Shown here: piece by piece, positions 1-8,728 of the stretch
Layout of the letters: every line of letters starts with the position of its first letter
Numbering within the stretch: the first letter of the stretch is position 1
Source: Fontisubflavum oceani
GTDB lineage: Bacteria; Pseudomonadota; Alphaproteobacteria; Rhodobacterales; Rhodobacteraceae
Direction of reading: 5' to 3'
NCBI RefSeq assembly: GCF_030407165.1
Contig: NZ_CP129111.1
Location: 2,604,001 to 2,668,000, forward strand
DNA: 64,000 nucleotides
Made by a program: the position numbers and the translations under genes
Notes under the pieces: generated by a model
Database searches by the model: none
Seen by the model: only the letters and a program-made list of their open reading frames with translations
Told to the model about the DNA's origin: nothing

Positions 1-670
1 CTGCGCCACCCGCCGAGGCGAGCGCGCCGACTTCAGCGGAGTAATCCGCGCGGCCATCTTCATGGGCGGCGACCAAGGTGACAGTGCCACCCGCGGCCTC
101 AAAGGCGGCGGCGAAGCTGTCCGCCAGGCCCAGGCCATAGTCGTTATTGGTGTAGGTCACGGCGACTTCATCGATGCCGCGATCCATGATCACATTGGTC
201 ATCACCTGACCCTGGCGCGCATCGGAGGGCGCCGTGCGGAAGAAGAGGCCATTGTCTTCTACAGCGGAGAGCGCCGGAGAGGTGGCTGAGGGCGAGACCA
301 TGACCATGCCATTCGGGACGGCCACATTGGACAAGATCGCCGTGGTCACGCCAGAGCAGTCAGCGCCGACAATGCCCGCGACACCATCGGCGGTGATCAG
401 ACGTTCGGCGGCGGCGGTGGCGGCGGCGGCATCGATGCAGGTCGAGTCCGCGCGGACCGAGGCGACACTCATGCCGTCCATCAGATTGCCGCTTTCGGTA
501 ACCTCGGCCATTGCCAGTTCGGCGCCATCGGCCATATGCGGGGTCAGCGATTCAATCGGACCGGTGAAGCCCAAGATCACACCCAGAGTGACGGAGTCGC
601 CATGGCCTTCGGCGAGCGCACCAGTTGCCATGACTGCGGTGGCCGTCGAGGCCAGCAGAATTCTTTTCAT
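1..670 (-). CDS. ABC transporter substrate-binding protein, branched-chain amino acid (LivJ) type, 5' part
   Basis: This is the N-terminal 223 residues of a periplasmic binding protein; the rest lies beyond the left edge. It opens with a signal peptide, MKRILLASTATAVMATGALA, cleaved before EGHGD. A type I periplasmic-binding fold follows, with the family-typical stretches GVILGFTGPIE, GIVGADCSG, SPSATSP, FFRTAPSD and YTNNDYG. The start is fixed by a GGAG ribosome site just upstream. Proteins of this family capture branched-chain amino acids, amides or short-chain carboxylates for a LivHMGF importer. The substrate cannot be told from sequence, and no permease gene is visible here. Confidence 0.85.
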   Translation of the reverse strand, partial: MKRILLASTATAVMATGALAEGHGDSVTLGVILGFTGPIESLTPHMADGAELAMAEVTESGNLMDGMSVASVRADSTCIDAAAATAAAERLITADGVAGIVGADCSGVTTAILSNVAVPNGMVMVSPSATSPALSAVEDNGLFFRTAPSDARQGQVMTNVIMDRGIDEVAVTYTNNDYGLGLADSFAAAFEAAGGTVTLVAAHEDGRADYSAEVGALASAGGA

Positions 671-868
671 ATTTTTCTCCCTGTTTGGATCCGAAGATCC
701 GGTCATGGCGAAAGATTAGTCCGGGCCAAAGCGATTGAAAAGGCGAAAAGATCGGGCGGATTGCCGGTTTCTCCACGTAAACCCGGCTGTTTCACGATCC
801 GGAAAGCGACCTGGTATGTGGAAGGCCGAATCCTAGATCAAAGAGCAGATTTCATTTCGGAGGATATC

Positions 869-1967
869 ATGCGCCATTTCTTTGCGGTTCTGTCTCTTAG
901 CCTCGTCATGTCCACAATGGGAGAGGCCCAAACGGTGGACAGTTCCGCAGGGCCGCTGGAGATCACGCCGATTGTGACAGGGCTCGACGAACCATGGGCT
1001 GTCGCGTTTTTGCCGGAGGGTGGTTTTCTGGTGACCTTGCGCGGCGGCGAGATGTGGCGCTTTGCTGACGATGGGTCTGTGGCGTTGGAAGGCTTGCCGC
1101 CGATTGCCGTCGACGGGCAGGGCGGGCTCTTGGATGTGATGGTGCCGCGGGACCATGCGCAATCGGGCGAGATTTTCTTCACCTTCTCGATGCCGCAAGG
1201 ACGGCAGGCAGGCACCGCTCTGGCGCGGGCCCGATTGCTGGAAGATCGGCTTGAAGATGTGACGGTGATTTGGGCCTTGGAGCCCGGCAGTTCCGGCGGG
1301 CGGCATTTTGGCAGTCGAATTGTCGAGGGGCGCGACGGGTATCTGTACGTGACCGTTGGAGATCGGGGGATCGGCCCTCGGCCCAGGATTTGAGCGTCGA
1401 AAATGGCAGCGTGATCCGGGTGGCGCGCGATGGGTCCGTGCCGGGCGACAATCCCTTTGTGGGTCAAGCGGGGGCCCAGCCAAGATTTGGTCCTACGGCC
1501 ACCGCAATGCGCAAGGTGCGGCGCTGGACCCGTCCGGGCAGCTTTGGATCGTCGAACATGGCGCCCGCGGCGGCGATGAGGTCAATCAAGTGCGGCGCGG
1601 TGCGAATTATGGTTGGCCGGTGATCGCCTATGGGCGGCATTATTCAGGCTTCAGGATCGGCGAGGGGACCGAGGCACCGGGCATGGAGCAGCCGGCGCAT
1701 TATTGGGATCCGTCGATCGCGCCCTCAGGCATGGCCTTCTATGAGGGCGATTTGTTTCCGGAATGGCAGGGCGATCTGTTGGTTGGCGCCTTGGCGTTCG
1801 ATTTGATCTCCCGGCTCGACCCGGATCAAGGCATGGCGGAGGTGGAGCAGATCGAAGCGCCAGAAACCTCCCGTGTGCGCGATGTACGCGTGGCCCCCGA
1901 CGGCTCGATTTGGTTTTTGTCAGTGAATGATGGCGCGCTCTACCGGATGGCGCCGGTCGGGCAGTGA
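869..1967 (+). CDS. PQQ-dependent aldose-type sugar dehydrogenase (two apparent frameshifts)
   Basis: This encodes a secreted six-bladed beta-propeller of the glucose/sorbosone dehydrogenase family (soluble aldose sugar dehydrogenase, YliI-like). The start is ATG 869 after CGGAGG, and the signal peptide ends near GEA. Family landmarks are TGLDEPWAVAFLPEG, FGSRIVEGRDGYLYVTVGDRG, AQDLSVENGSVIRVARDGSVPGDNP-like text, IWSYGHRNAQG, LWIVEHGARGGDE and VAPDGSIWFLS. These lie in three successive frames. One missing G in the run at 1365-1369 and one missing C or G between about 1470 and 1481 restore a continuous protein of about 366 residues. PQQ and calcium binding are inferred from the family. Because other genes here show the same kind of single-base loss, sequence error is likelier than a real pseudogene. 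Confidence 0.8.
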
Positions 1968-2036
1968 TCGAGCGGCGCCGCTGACGCGGCATTGTCTTTC
2001 TGCGCGCCCGTGGCAATGTGAGCCCGGTTCGAGAGG

Positions 2037-2534
2037 TCAGGTAGGCGCGGAGATCGTGATTGGTTCGGCCAGCCAGTGTTCTTCGAGATTGTCGCCCGGG
2101 CCGATCCGGTCGATCACGGCAAAAAGCCCCGGTGCGTGAAGCGGGGTGAGCACGCCATGCCATGTGCCGCGTGCGAGATTGATGCCTTGGCCCGGGCGGG
2201 TCAGAAACGCGACAGGCGTGCCCGGAACGCCTGCGTCATCCGGCGCGACGATCACCAGAAACGGATGTTCTGTCATCGGCAGGAAGGCTTGGCTGCCCAA
2301 GGGATGCCGTTCCAACATGTCGAGTTCATAAGGTAGACTGCGCGGTTTGGCTTCAAAGAGGCTGATCCCGGCCTGGCCGGATTGGAAATCGAGCGTCGCG
2401 CGGTCGTGGAACCGGCCGCAGAGTCCCTGATTGATCAGCTTGTCCGGCGTACCGACGGCTTCAAGCACCTCTCCGAACGGGGCGAAAGCATCCGCAGTCA
2501 AAGGGATGACGGTGATCTGTTGTGGTGTGGTCAT
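2037..2534 (-). CDS. allA: Ureidoglycolate lyase/hydrolase
   Basis: A 165-residue protein of the AllA family (cupin-like fold), which splits ureidoglycolate to glyoxylate and urea at the end of allantoin breakdown. Family text includes PLTADAFAPFGEVLE, the INQG segment, FLVIVAPD, the GQGINLARGTWHG stretch with its conserved Trp-His, and FAVIDRIGPGDNLEEHWL near the C terminus. The chosen start MTTPQQITVIPLTADAF overlaps the stop of the upstream allE gene by four bases (ATGA), so translation is probably coupled. It is the last gene of the leftward permease-puuE-allE-allA operon. Confidence 0.9.
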   Translation of the reverse strand: MTTPQQITVIPLTADAFAPFGEVLEAVGTPDKLINQGLCGRFHDRATLDFQSGQAGISLFEAKPRSLPYELDMLERHPLGSQAFLPMTEHPFLVIVAPDDAGVPGTPVAFLTRPGQGINLARGTWHGVLTPLHAPGLFAVIDRIGPGDNLEEHWLAEPITISAPT

Positions 2535-3352
2535 CGCAAGCTGAGCTTCGGATGGCGATTGACGTCTTTGTAGAGCAGGTAGCGGAACCGGCCCGGCCCA
2601 CCCGCATAACAGGCCTGCGGGCAGAAGGCGCGGAGCCACATGAAATCCCCGGCTTCCACTTCGACCCAGCTTTGATTGAGCAGGTACACGGCCTTGCCTT
2701 CGAGCACATAGAGCCCGTGTTCCATCACATGGGTTTCCGGGAAGGGGATTGTGCCGCCGGGCTCGAATGTCACGATGGTCACATGCATATCGTGGCGGAG
2801 GTCCTCGGGGTCGACGAAGCGTTGCGTGCCCCAAGCCTCGTTCGTATCGGGCATGTACTGGATCGGCGTTTGGGTCTCATGGGTGACGAACGCTTCTGGT
2901 ATGTCGATGCCACGGGCGGGTTCATAGGATTTCCGAATCCAATGGAAGGTCGCCGGCGCCGAACCTGGATTGGAAATCTGCCAATCGGCCCCAGGGGGCA
3001 AATAGGCATAGCTGCCGGGGATCATCTCATGAGTCTGGCCCGAGATGGTCAAGGTAAAGCCGCCGGAGGTGACAAAGAGGACCGCCTGACCGTTCGGGTC
3101 GGGTTCGGGCGCATCGCTGCCGCCGCCTGGGGCCAGTTCTACAATCAATTGCGCGAAGGTCTCGGCAAAGCCTGTGAGCGGGCGCGCGAGGATCCATGCG
3201 CGGGTCTTGGTCCAACCCGGCAAGGCCGATGTCACGATATCCCGCATGACACCATGCGGGATCACCGCGAAGCTTTCATGGAACTGCGCCCGGGTCGTGG
3301 TCAGCGCGGTCTGCGGCGGCAAGCTGCCGGGCGGCGTGGCGTAATCGGTCAT
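2531..3352 (-). CDS. allE: (S)-ureidoglycine aminohydrolase, bicupin
   Basis: A 273-residue bicupin of the AllE/YlbA family that releases ammonia from (S)-ureidoglycine to give ureidoglycolate, the AllA substrate. Both cupin halves are visible: the first around ELAPGGGSDAPEP and PGSYAYLPPGADW, the second around VTFEPGGTIPFPETHVMEHGLYVLEG and VEAGDFMWLRAFCPQACYAGG. The second half carries the Glu/His/His/Gln-type metal site expected for this enzyme. The start overlaps the upstream puuE-uraD stop by four bases, and its own stop overlaps the allA start. Confidence 0.9.
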   Translation of the reverse strand: MTDYATPPGSLPPQTALTTTRAQFHESFAVIPHGVMRDIVTSALPGWTKTRAWILARPLTGFAETFAQLIVELAPGGGSDAPEPDPNGQAVLFVTSGGFTLTISGQTHEMIPGSYAYLPPGADWQISNPGSAPATFHWIRKSYEPARGIDIPEAFVTHETQTPIQYMPDTNEAWGTQRFVDPEDLRHDMHVTIVTFEPGGTIPFPETHVMEHGLYVLEGKAVYLLNQSWVEVEAGDFMWLRAFCPQACYAGGPGRFRYLLYKDVNRHPKLSLR

Positions 3353-4776
3353 GGCAGGAGCCCTTTCAACCGATGCAGCGCAATGCGTTCGACCTGGGTG
3401 CAGGCTTCGGCAAATTCGGTTTCGGTGTCATTATGCAAGCGGCGCTCGAACGCGGTCATGATCGTGGTCTTGGTGTGGTCACGCACTGCGATGATAAATG
3501 GAAACCCGTGTTTCTCTACATAGGCCGTGTTGAGCCGGGTGAAGACGTCATGCTCCGCCTCGGTCAGCGCGTCGAGCCCGGCGCTGGCTTGTTCGGCAGT
3601 ACTGTCTTCTGTCAGGCGTTTGGCAGCGGCGAGCTTACCTGCGAGATCGGGATGGGCTTTCAAAACGTCAAGACGTTCGGTGCGTGAGGCGCTGCGGAAG
3701 ACGCGGGCCATCGCGTTCGCCAGGCCAACCGCTGTGTCATGAGCAGGGCTAAGTTCCAATTCATGCGCGCGTTCTGCAACCCAAGGTGAATTTTCGAATG
3801 TCGCCCCATAAGTCTCTGTGAATGTGTCTTTATCCATCTCAGACGGGCGCGTGACTTGGCCGGGCGCAGGGTGGGTCGCGGTCCAATGTTCCGCGATATC
3901 GATCCGGCGGGCGAACCAAACCTCTGCATGCGATTTGGCGTAGTCCAGGAACCGTTTCAACGCCATGATCCGCCCGGGTCGCCCGATCAATCGACAGTGC
4001 AGACCGATCGACATCATCTTGGGCGCGCCCGCCTGACCTTCGGCATAAAGCGCATCGAATGTGTCGCGCAGATAAGCTTCGAACTGGTCGCCCGCATTGA
4101 AGCCTTGCGGCGTGGCAAAGCGCATATCATTGGCATCCAGCGTATAAGGAATGATTAGCTGATCGTGACCGCCAAATCGGCTCCAGTATGGCAGGTCATC
4201 GGCATAACTGTCAGAGACATAAGCAAAACCTCCAGTCTCGGCGGCCAGGGCGACGGTGTTTGTCGAACACCGCCCGGTGTACCAGCCGCGTGGCGGGGTG
4301 CCGGTCACTTCGGTATGAAGACGGATCGCCTCGGCCATCTCCGCCTCTTCCGCTTCGCGCGAGAAGTCTTTGTATTCAATCCATTTTGACCCGTGGGACG
4401 CAATCTCCCACTCCGCCGCCTTCATCGCCTCGACTTGCGCCGGGGAGCGGGCGAGCGCGGTGGCAACGCCATAGACCGTTACCGGGATTTCCATCTCGGT
4501 GAACAGCCGGTGCAGCCGCCAGAACCCGGCGCGCGCGCCGTATTCATAGATCGACTCCATATTCCAGTGGCGCTGCCCTGGCCACGCCGCTGCGCCAACG
4601 ATTTCGGATAGGAACGCCTCGGAAGCTGGATCGCCGTGGAGGATGTTGTTTTCGCCGCCTTCCTCGTAATTCACCACGATTTGGACGGCGATCTTGGCGT
4701 TGTTGGGCCAATTGCTCTTCGGTGGGATCGGGCCGTGGCCGTGCATATCCCGCGGGTAACGTGGCGTCGTCGTCAT
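3349..4776 (-). CDS. puuE: Bifunctional allantoinase PuuE / OHCU decarboxylase UraD fusion
   Basis: A 475-residue fusion. Residues 1 to about 310 form a polysaccharide-deacetylase-like allantoinase (PuuE), with NYEEGGENN, EWEIASHGSKWIEY, RGWYTGR and MMSIGLHCRLIGRPGR. The C-terminal part from about residue 320 is 2-oxo-4-hydroxy-4-carboxy-5-ureidoimidazoline (OHCU) decarboxylase (UraD), starting at KDTFTETYGATFENSPWVAE and including the LKAHPDLAGKLA segment with the catalytic His. The fusion thus makes (S)-allantoin and then opens it to allantoate. The start at 4776 follows a GGAGG site; the longer upstream reading frame overlaps the permease gene and is not used. It lies in the operon after the permease and before allE. 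Confidence 0.92.
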   Translation of the reverse strand: MTTTPRYPRDMHGHGPIPPKSNWPNNAKIAVQIVVNYEEGGENNILHGDPASEAFLSEIVGAAAWPGQRHWNMESIYEYGARAGFWRLHRLFTEMEIPVTVYGVATALARSPAQVEAMKAAEWEIASHGSKWIEYKDFSREAEEAEMAEAIRLHTEVTGTPPRGWYTGRCSTNTVALAAETGGFAYVSDSYADDLPYWSRFGGHDQLIIPYTLDANDMRFATPQGFNAGDQFEAYLRDTFDALYAEGQAGAPKMMSIGLHCRLIGRPGRIMALKRFLDYAKSHAEVWFARRIDIAEHWTATHPAPGQVTRPSEMDKDTFTETYGATFENSPWVAERAHELELSPAHDTAVGLANAMARVFRSASRTERLDVLKAHPDLAGKLAAAKRLTEDSTAEQASAGLDALTEAEHDVFTRLNTAYVEKHGFPFIIAVRDHTKTTIMTAFERRLHNDTETEFAEACTQVERIALHRLKGLLP

Positions 4777-4837
4777 GGATCCTCCAGGTTGGTCCGGACG
4801 GTGTATGCCGAAGATCGGTGCTCCTACAAGGGGTCGG

Positions 4838-6226
4838 TTAGTCGGGCGCGTCTTCTTTTGGGTCGGCGCGGAGGCGTTCTGGCAGAAGGAGGTTGAGAAG
4901 GATCGCAAGGGTGGCGGCGGGGACCAGGCCACTGGTCAGGAGGACGTGGACCGTCTCGGGCAAATGTTGCACGGCCTCTGGTTCCAACTCCAATCCCAGG
5001 CCGAACGACAGCGAGACCGCGAAGATCAACATGTTCCGCTGGTTCCATTTGACCTCTGAAAGGATCGAGATCCCGGCCGCCGCGACCATCCCAAACATGA
5101 CGATGACGCCTCCGCCCAAAACCTCGATGGGGATGGTGCGGATCACAGCGCCGACTTTCGGGATGAAGCCGCAGAGGATCAGAAAAAGCGCGCCAATGGT
5201 CACCACATGGCGGCTCATCACGCCGGTCATCGCGATGAGGCCGACATTTTGCGAGAAAGAGGTGTTAGGCAGGCTGCCGAAGACACCGGACAGGAGGGTG
5301 CCCATCCCGTTCGCGAAGGTTGCGCCGGTGATTTCGCGGTCGGTCGCCTGGCGATCAGCGCCGGTCTTGGTGATGGCTTCCACGTCACCGACGGTCTCAA
5401 CGGCAGACACAAACGCCATAAGGCAGAAGCCGAGCGCCACGGCGATGGAGAACTCAACGCCATAGCGGAAAGGTTGGGGGAGGGCGAAAGTGGCGGCACT
5501 GCTCCAGCTTTCGGTGATGGCGGCTGGCGGCAGCAGGCCCGTGCCGAGGGCATAGAGATATCCGGTTAGCAGCCCGATCAAGACGGCAGAGACGGAGAAG
5601 ATGCCCGGGGCGAAGAACTTGACACCCAGAGTGACCACCACGACGAGGAGCGTCGCCGACCAACTGTGCAGATTGCCATAAGCCTCCGTTCCGATCGCGG
5701 CGGTGCCACCGGCGGCGTATTGGATCCCGATCTCCACCAGGGCCAGGCCGATCATCATGACCACCAAGCCGGTGACAAGCGGCGGCAGGGCAAAGCGGAT
5801 GCGGCCAATGAAGAGACCAAGCACAATGTGGAACATCCCGCCGACGATGATCCCACCATAAAGGGCGGCCAGCGCGTCAACGCCGCGCCCCGCAACAACC
5901 GGGATCATGATCGGCAGAAAGGCAAAGCTGGTGCCTTGCAAGATTGGCAATCGCGCACCAACCGGGCCAAAGCCGATGCTTTGCATCAGCGTGGCGATAC
6001 CGGCGAAAAGCATCGCCATTTGAATGAGATAAAGAAGCTCTGGTAGGTCGGGCGAGCCGGACCCAAAGCCAAACCCTGCCGCGCCCGCCACGATGATCGC
6101 TGGCGTGACATTGGCCACAAACATCGACAGCACATGCTGCAGCCCAAGCGCGACCGCCTGACCTGTGGGCGGCATATAATCGGGGTCTTGAAGCTGCGCT
6201 TTGGTGCCGATGCTGCGCGATGACAT
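4838..6226 (-). CDS. NCS2-family xanthine/uracil (urate) permease
   Basis: A 462-residue inner-membrane protein with 12 to 14 hydrophobic segments, of the nucleobase-cation symporter 2 family (UraA/XanQ/PucJ). Family motifs are LGLQHVLSMFVANVTPAIIV near the N terminus, PILQGTSFAFLPIM, the SVSAVLIGLLTGY segment, SLPNTSFSQNVGLIAMTGV (the conserved Q-N motif of TM9) and GGGVIVMFGMVAAAGI. AGGAGCC lies before the start. As the first gene of the leftward operon whose products degrade urate and allantoin, it most likely imports urate or xanthine rather than uracil; this is inferred from context. Confidence 0.88.
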   Translation of the reverse strand: MSSRSIGTKAQLQDPDYMPPTGQAVALGLQHVLSMFVANVTPAIIVAGAAGFGFGSGSPDLPELLYLIQMAMLFAGIATLMQSIGFGPVGARLPILQGTSFAFLPIMIPVVAGRGVDALAALYGGIIVGGMFHIVLGLFIGRIRFALPPLVTGLVVMMIGLALVEIGIQYAAGGTAAIGTEAYGNLHSWSATLLVVVVTLGVKFFAPGIFSVSAVLIGLLTGYLYALGTGLLPPAAITESWSSAATFALPQPFRYGVEFSIAVALGFCLMAFVSAVETVGDVEAITKTGADRQATDREITGATFANGMGTLLSGVFGSLPNTSFSQNVGLIAMTGVMSRHVVTIGALFLILCGFIPKVGAVIRTIPIEVLGGGVIVMFGMVAAAGISILSEVKWNQRNMLIFAVSLSFGLGLELEPEAVQHLPETVHVLLTSGLVPAATLAILLNLLLPERLRADPKEDAPD

Positions 6227-6253
6227 AGTGGCTCCTTTCCGGATTGGTTCTGT

Positions 6254-6273
6254 ATTTGACTAGGCGGTCAAAT
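6254..6273. promoter_or_regulatory. RutR-like palindromic operator in the divergent purine-catabolism promoter
   Basis: A perfect inverted repeat, ATTTGACTAGGCGGTCAAAT (seven-base arms, six-base centre), lies 28 bases before the permease start and 91 bases before uraH. The core matches 12 of the 14 fixed positions of the E. coli RutR box TTGACCANNTGGTCAA. RutR is a TetR-type repressor that responds to uracil/thymine and in several proteobacteria controls nucleobase uptake and purine degradation. Binding is inferred; no rutR gene is in the window, and another regulator with a similar site is possible. Confidence 0.6.
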
Positions 6274-6363
6274 CTTCTTAGGCCTTGATTTCGGTCAAGG
6301 GTTTGCCGGATGCTGCGGCGTCGGCCCGGATATCCGACAGGCGATGACTGATGGAGGGATCAG

Positions 6364-6717
6364 GTGGCAGGATTTTTGACGACCCATGTGCTCGATACGG
6401 GCCGGGGCTGCCCCGCGGAGGGGGTTGCGATTTGCCTCTACCGGGTCACCGGCAACAGCCACAGCAAAATCGCCGAGACCGTGACCAATGCCGATGGCCG
6501 AACCGACGGGCCGATCCTGCCCGCCGAGACATTCACCACCGGGACCTATGAGTTGATCTTTCACGCGGGCGATTACCTGCGGGCAACCGGGCAAGCAGGT
6601 GCGGAGCCCTTGTTCCTCGATCAAATCCCGATCCGGTTTGGCATGGCCGAGGACAGCCATTACCACGTGCCATTGCTGCTGTCGTCCTATGGCTATTCAA
6701 CCTATCGGGGCAGCTAG
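6364..6717 (+). CDS. uraH: 5-Hydroxyisourate hydrolase (transthyretin-like)
   Basis: A 117-residue transthyretin-related protein that hydrolyses 5-hydroxyisourate to OHCU, the step between PuuD and UraD. Visible signatures are LTTHVLDTGRGCPAEGV at the N terminus (catalytic His8), the conserved Arg in NADGRTDGPI, SHYHVPLLLSSYGYSTYRGS at the end, and the diagnostic C-terminal YRGS tetrapeptide. Translation starts at GTG 6364 after GGAGGG. The TAG stop directly abuts the puuD ATG. Confidence 0.95.
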   Translation: MAGFLTTHVLDTGRGCPAEGVAICLYRVTGNSHSKIAETVTNADGRTDGPILPAETFTTGTYELIFHAGDYLRATGQAGAEPLFLDQIPIRFGMAEDSHYHVPLLLSSYGYSTYRGS

Positions 6718-7950
6718 ATGGACCAGACGATCCTCCTCCACTGGGCCGAATTCGCCGTCAGGTGGCTGCATGTCATCACGGTCATCGCCTGGATTGGCTC
6801 GAGTTTCTATTTCATTGCGTTGGACCTTGGGCTGCGCCGCGATCCGAAACCCGCCAGCGGGGCCGATGGCGATGAATGGCAGGTCCATGGCGGCGGGTTC
6901 TATCATATCCAGAAATACATGGTGGCCCCGGCTGAGATGCCCGAGCATCTGGTCTGGTTCAAATGGGAGAGCTATGCGACTTGGCTCTCCGGTGTCGCGC
7001 TTCTAGCCCTGGTCTATTGGATGGGGGCTGAGCTTTATCTGATTGATTACAACGTGATGGAGTTGGTCACGTGGCAGGCCGTGCTGATCTCGGCCGGCTC
7101 TTTGGTGATCGGATGGGTGATCTATGACGCCCTCTGTAAATCATCGCTTGGCGACAACCCAACCGTATTGATGCTCCTGCTCTTCATCATGTTGGTCATC
7201 ATGGCGTGGGGTTATACGCAGGTGTTCTCGGGTCGCGCGGCGCTGCTCCATCTGGGCGCGTTCACCGCCACGATCATGACGGCGAATGTGGCGATGATCA
7301 TCATCCCGAACCAGAAAATCGTCGTCGCCGATCTGAAGGCGGGCCGAACGCCGGATGCGAAATACGGTAAGATCGCCAAGCTCCGCTCGACCCATAACAA
7401 TTACCTCACGCTGCCGATCATCTTCTTGATGTTGTCGAACCATTACCCGCTGGCCTTTGCTTCGGAGTATAATTGGGTCATCGCCAGCCTGGTCTTTTTG
7501 ATGGGCGTCACGATCCGGCATTTCTTCAACACGATGCATGCCAAGGGCGGGATGCTTTGGTGGACCTGGGGCGCGACGGCGGTGATTTTTGCGGTGATTG
7601 TCTGGCTGTCTGTGCTTCCGCTCAATCGAGACGCGCCGATCGAGGAGGCGCGCCTGTCGCCACTGGCCGAGCGGTTCGCGGCGCATGAGGATTTCCCGGA
7701 TATCGCCAATACGGTGCTGGGCCGCTGTTCCATGTGCCATGCGCAAGAGGTGTTTTGGCCGGGAATCGCGGTGGCGCCGCGCGGCGTTCACTTGGAAACG
7801 GATGCTGAGATTGCCTCTCAGGCCCGGGCGATCTACCTTCAGGCGGGCGTGACCCACGCCATGCCCCCCGGCAATCTGAGCTTCATGGAAGAAAGCGAGC
7901 GCGCGGCGATCCGGGCGTGGTATCGCGAGGTGACGGGCGGGGCGCTCTGA
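6718..7950 (+). CDS. puuD: Urate hydroxylase PuuD, membrane protein with cytochrome c domain
   Basis: A 410-residue inner-membrane protein. The first 300 residues or so carry about eight hydrophobic segments with conserved text such as EFAVRWLHVITVIAWIGSSFYFI, HLVWFKWESYATWLSG and LRSTHNNYLTLPIIFLM. The C-terminal part is a class I cytochrome c with a CSMCH haem site at residues 337-341 and a possible Met ligand in ALTHAMPPGN-like text (THAMPPGN). PuuD oxidises urate to 5-hydroxyisourate and passes electrons to the respiratory chain, replacing oxygen-consuming uricase. It directly follows uraH. Confidence 0.93.
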   Translation: MDQTILLHWAEFAVRWLHVITVIAWIGSSFYFIALDLGLRRDPKPASGADGDEWQVHGGGFYHIQKYMVAPAEMPEHLVWFKWESYATWLSGVALLALVYWMGAELYLIDYNVMELVTWQAVLISAGSLVIGWVIYDALCKSSLGDNPTVLMLLLFIMLVIMAWGYTQVFSGRAALLHLGAFTATIMTANVAMIIIPNQKIVVADLKAGRTPDAKYGKIAKLRSTHNNYLTLPIIFLMLSNHYPLAFASEYNWVIASLVFLMGVTIRHFFNTMHAKGGMLWWTWGATAVIFAVIVWLSVLPLNRDAPIEEARLSPLAERFAAHEDFPDIANTVLGRCSMCHAQEVFWPGIAVAPRGVHLETDAEIASQARAIYLQAGVTHAMPPGNLSFMEESERAAIRAWYREVTGGAL

Positions 7951-7966
7951 CAGTTTTGGAGGACGA

Positions 7967-8728
7967 ATGCCGGCACCGATAAACCCCCTAAAAGCCGCTT
8001 TAAAGGCGGGGCAGTTGCAGCGCGGACTCTGGCTAAGCCTCGGTTCGGATCTTGCGACCGAGATCGCCGGGCAGGCCGGGTTCGATTGGTGCCTGATCGA
8101 TGCCGAACATGGCCCGTTTGATCCCGGCACACTCCGCAGTCAGTTGATCGCACTGGCCGGAACCGGCACCGCGCCGGTGATCCGCGTGCCGATCAATCGC
8201 GATTGGGTGTTGAAACAGGTGCTCGACCTGGGCGCGCAGACGGTGCTGGTGCCAATGGTAGATACCGAGGCCGAAGCGCGCGCCGCGGTGCGCGCCTGCC
8301 GTTACCCGCCCGATGGCGTGCGCGGCTTTGGCGCGGGCGTCGCGCGTGCCGGGGCTTTTGGTGCGTATGAGAATTACCCGTCCAATGCGAATGATGAGAT
8401 TTGCGTTCTGGTTCAGGCCGAAAGCCGCGCGGCACTCGATAATCTCGATGCGATTTGTGCGATGGAGGGGGTGGATGGTGTGTTCATCGGCCCTGCCGAT
8501 TTGGCCGCCGATATGGGGTATCGCGACGACCTAAATAACCCCGAGGTCTTGGCCGCGATTGATGCCGCGATTGGCACGATCACCGCCTCCGGAAAGCCTG
8601 CTGGTATCATTTCGTTCGCGCCGGAGACGCGGGCGCATTATGCCGATCTTGGTGTGACCTTTCTCGGCATGGGCAGCGAAGCGGTGGAACTCGCCACCGC
8701 CCTCCGGTCTCTGGCACAGGAACGCTAG
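7967..8728 (+). CDS. HpcH/HpaI family aldolase
   Basis: A 253-residue class II pyruvate aldolase of the 4-hydroxy-2-oxoheptanedioate / 2-keto-3-deoxyglucarate aldolase family. Visible signatures are GLWLSLGSDLATEIAGQAGFDWCLIDAEHGPFD, IRVPINRDWVLKQVLDLGAQTVLVPMVDTEAEA, the RCYPPDGVRGFG-like segment, VQAESRAALDNLDAI (metal-binding Glu) and GVFIGPADLAADMG (second metal ligand). The start follows GGAGG. The substrate cannot be assigned. Its place downstream of puuD suggests co-expression with purine catabolism, perhaps using glyoxylate as an aldehyde acceptor, but that is speculation. Confidence 0.85.
   Translation: MPAPINPLKAALKAGQLQRGLWLSLGSDLATEIAGQAGFDWCLIDAEHGPFDPGTLRSQLIALAGTGTAPVIRVPINRDWVLKQVLDLGAQTVLVPMVDTEAEARAAVRACRYPPDGVRGFGAGVARAGAFGAYENYPSNANDEICVLVQAESRAALDNLDAICAMEGVDGVFIGPADLAADMGYRDDLNNPEVLAAIDAAIGTITASGKPAGIISFAPETRAHYADLGVTFLGMGSEAVELATALRSLAQER

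Noticed and set aside
7141..8130. 329-codon minus-strand frame over puuD and the aldolase
   Set aside because: Antisense to two clear genes, no ribosome site or recognisable domain.
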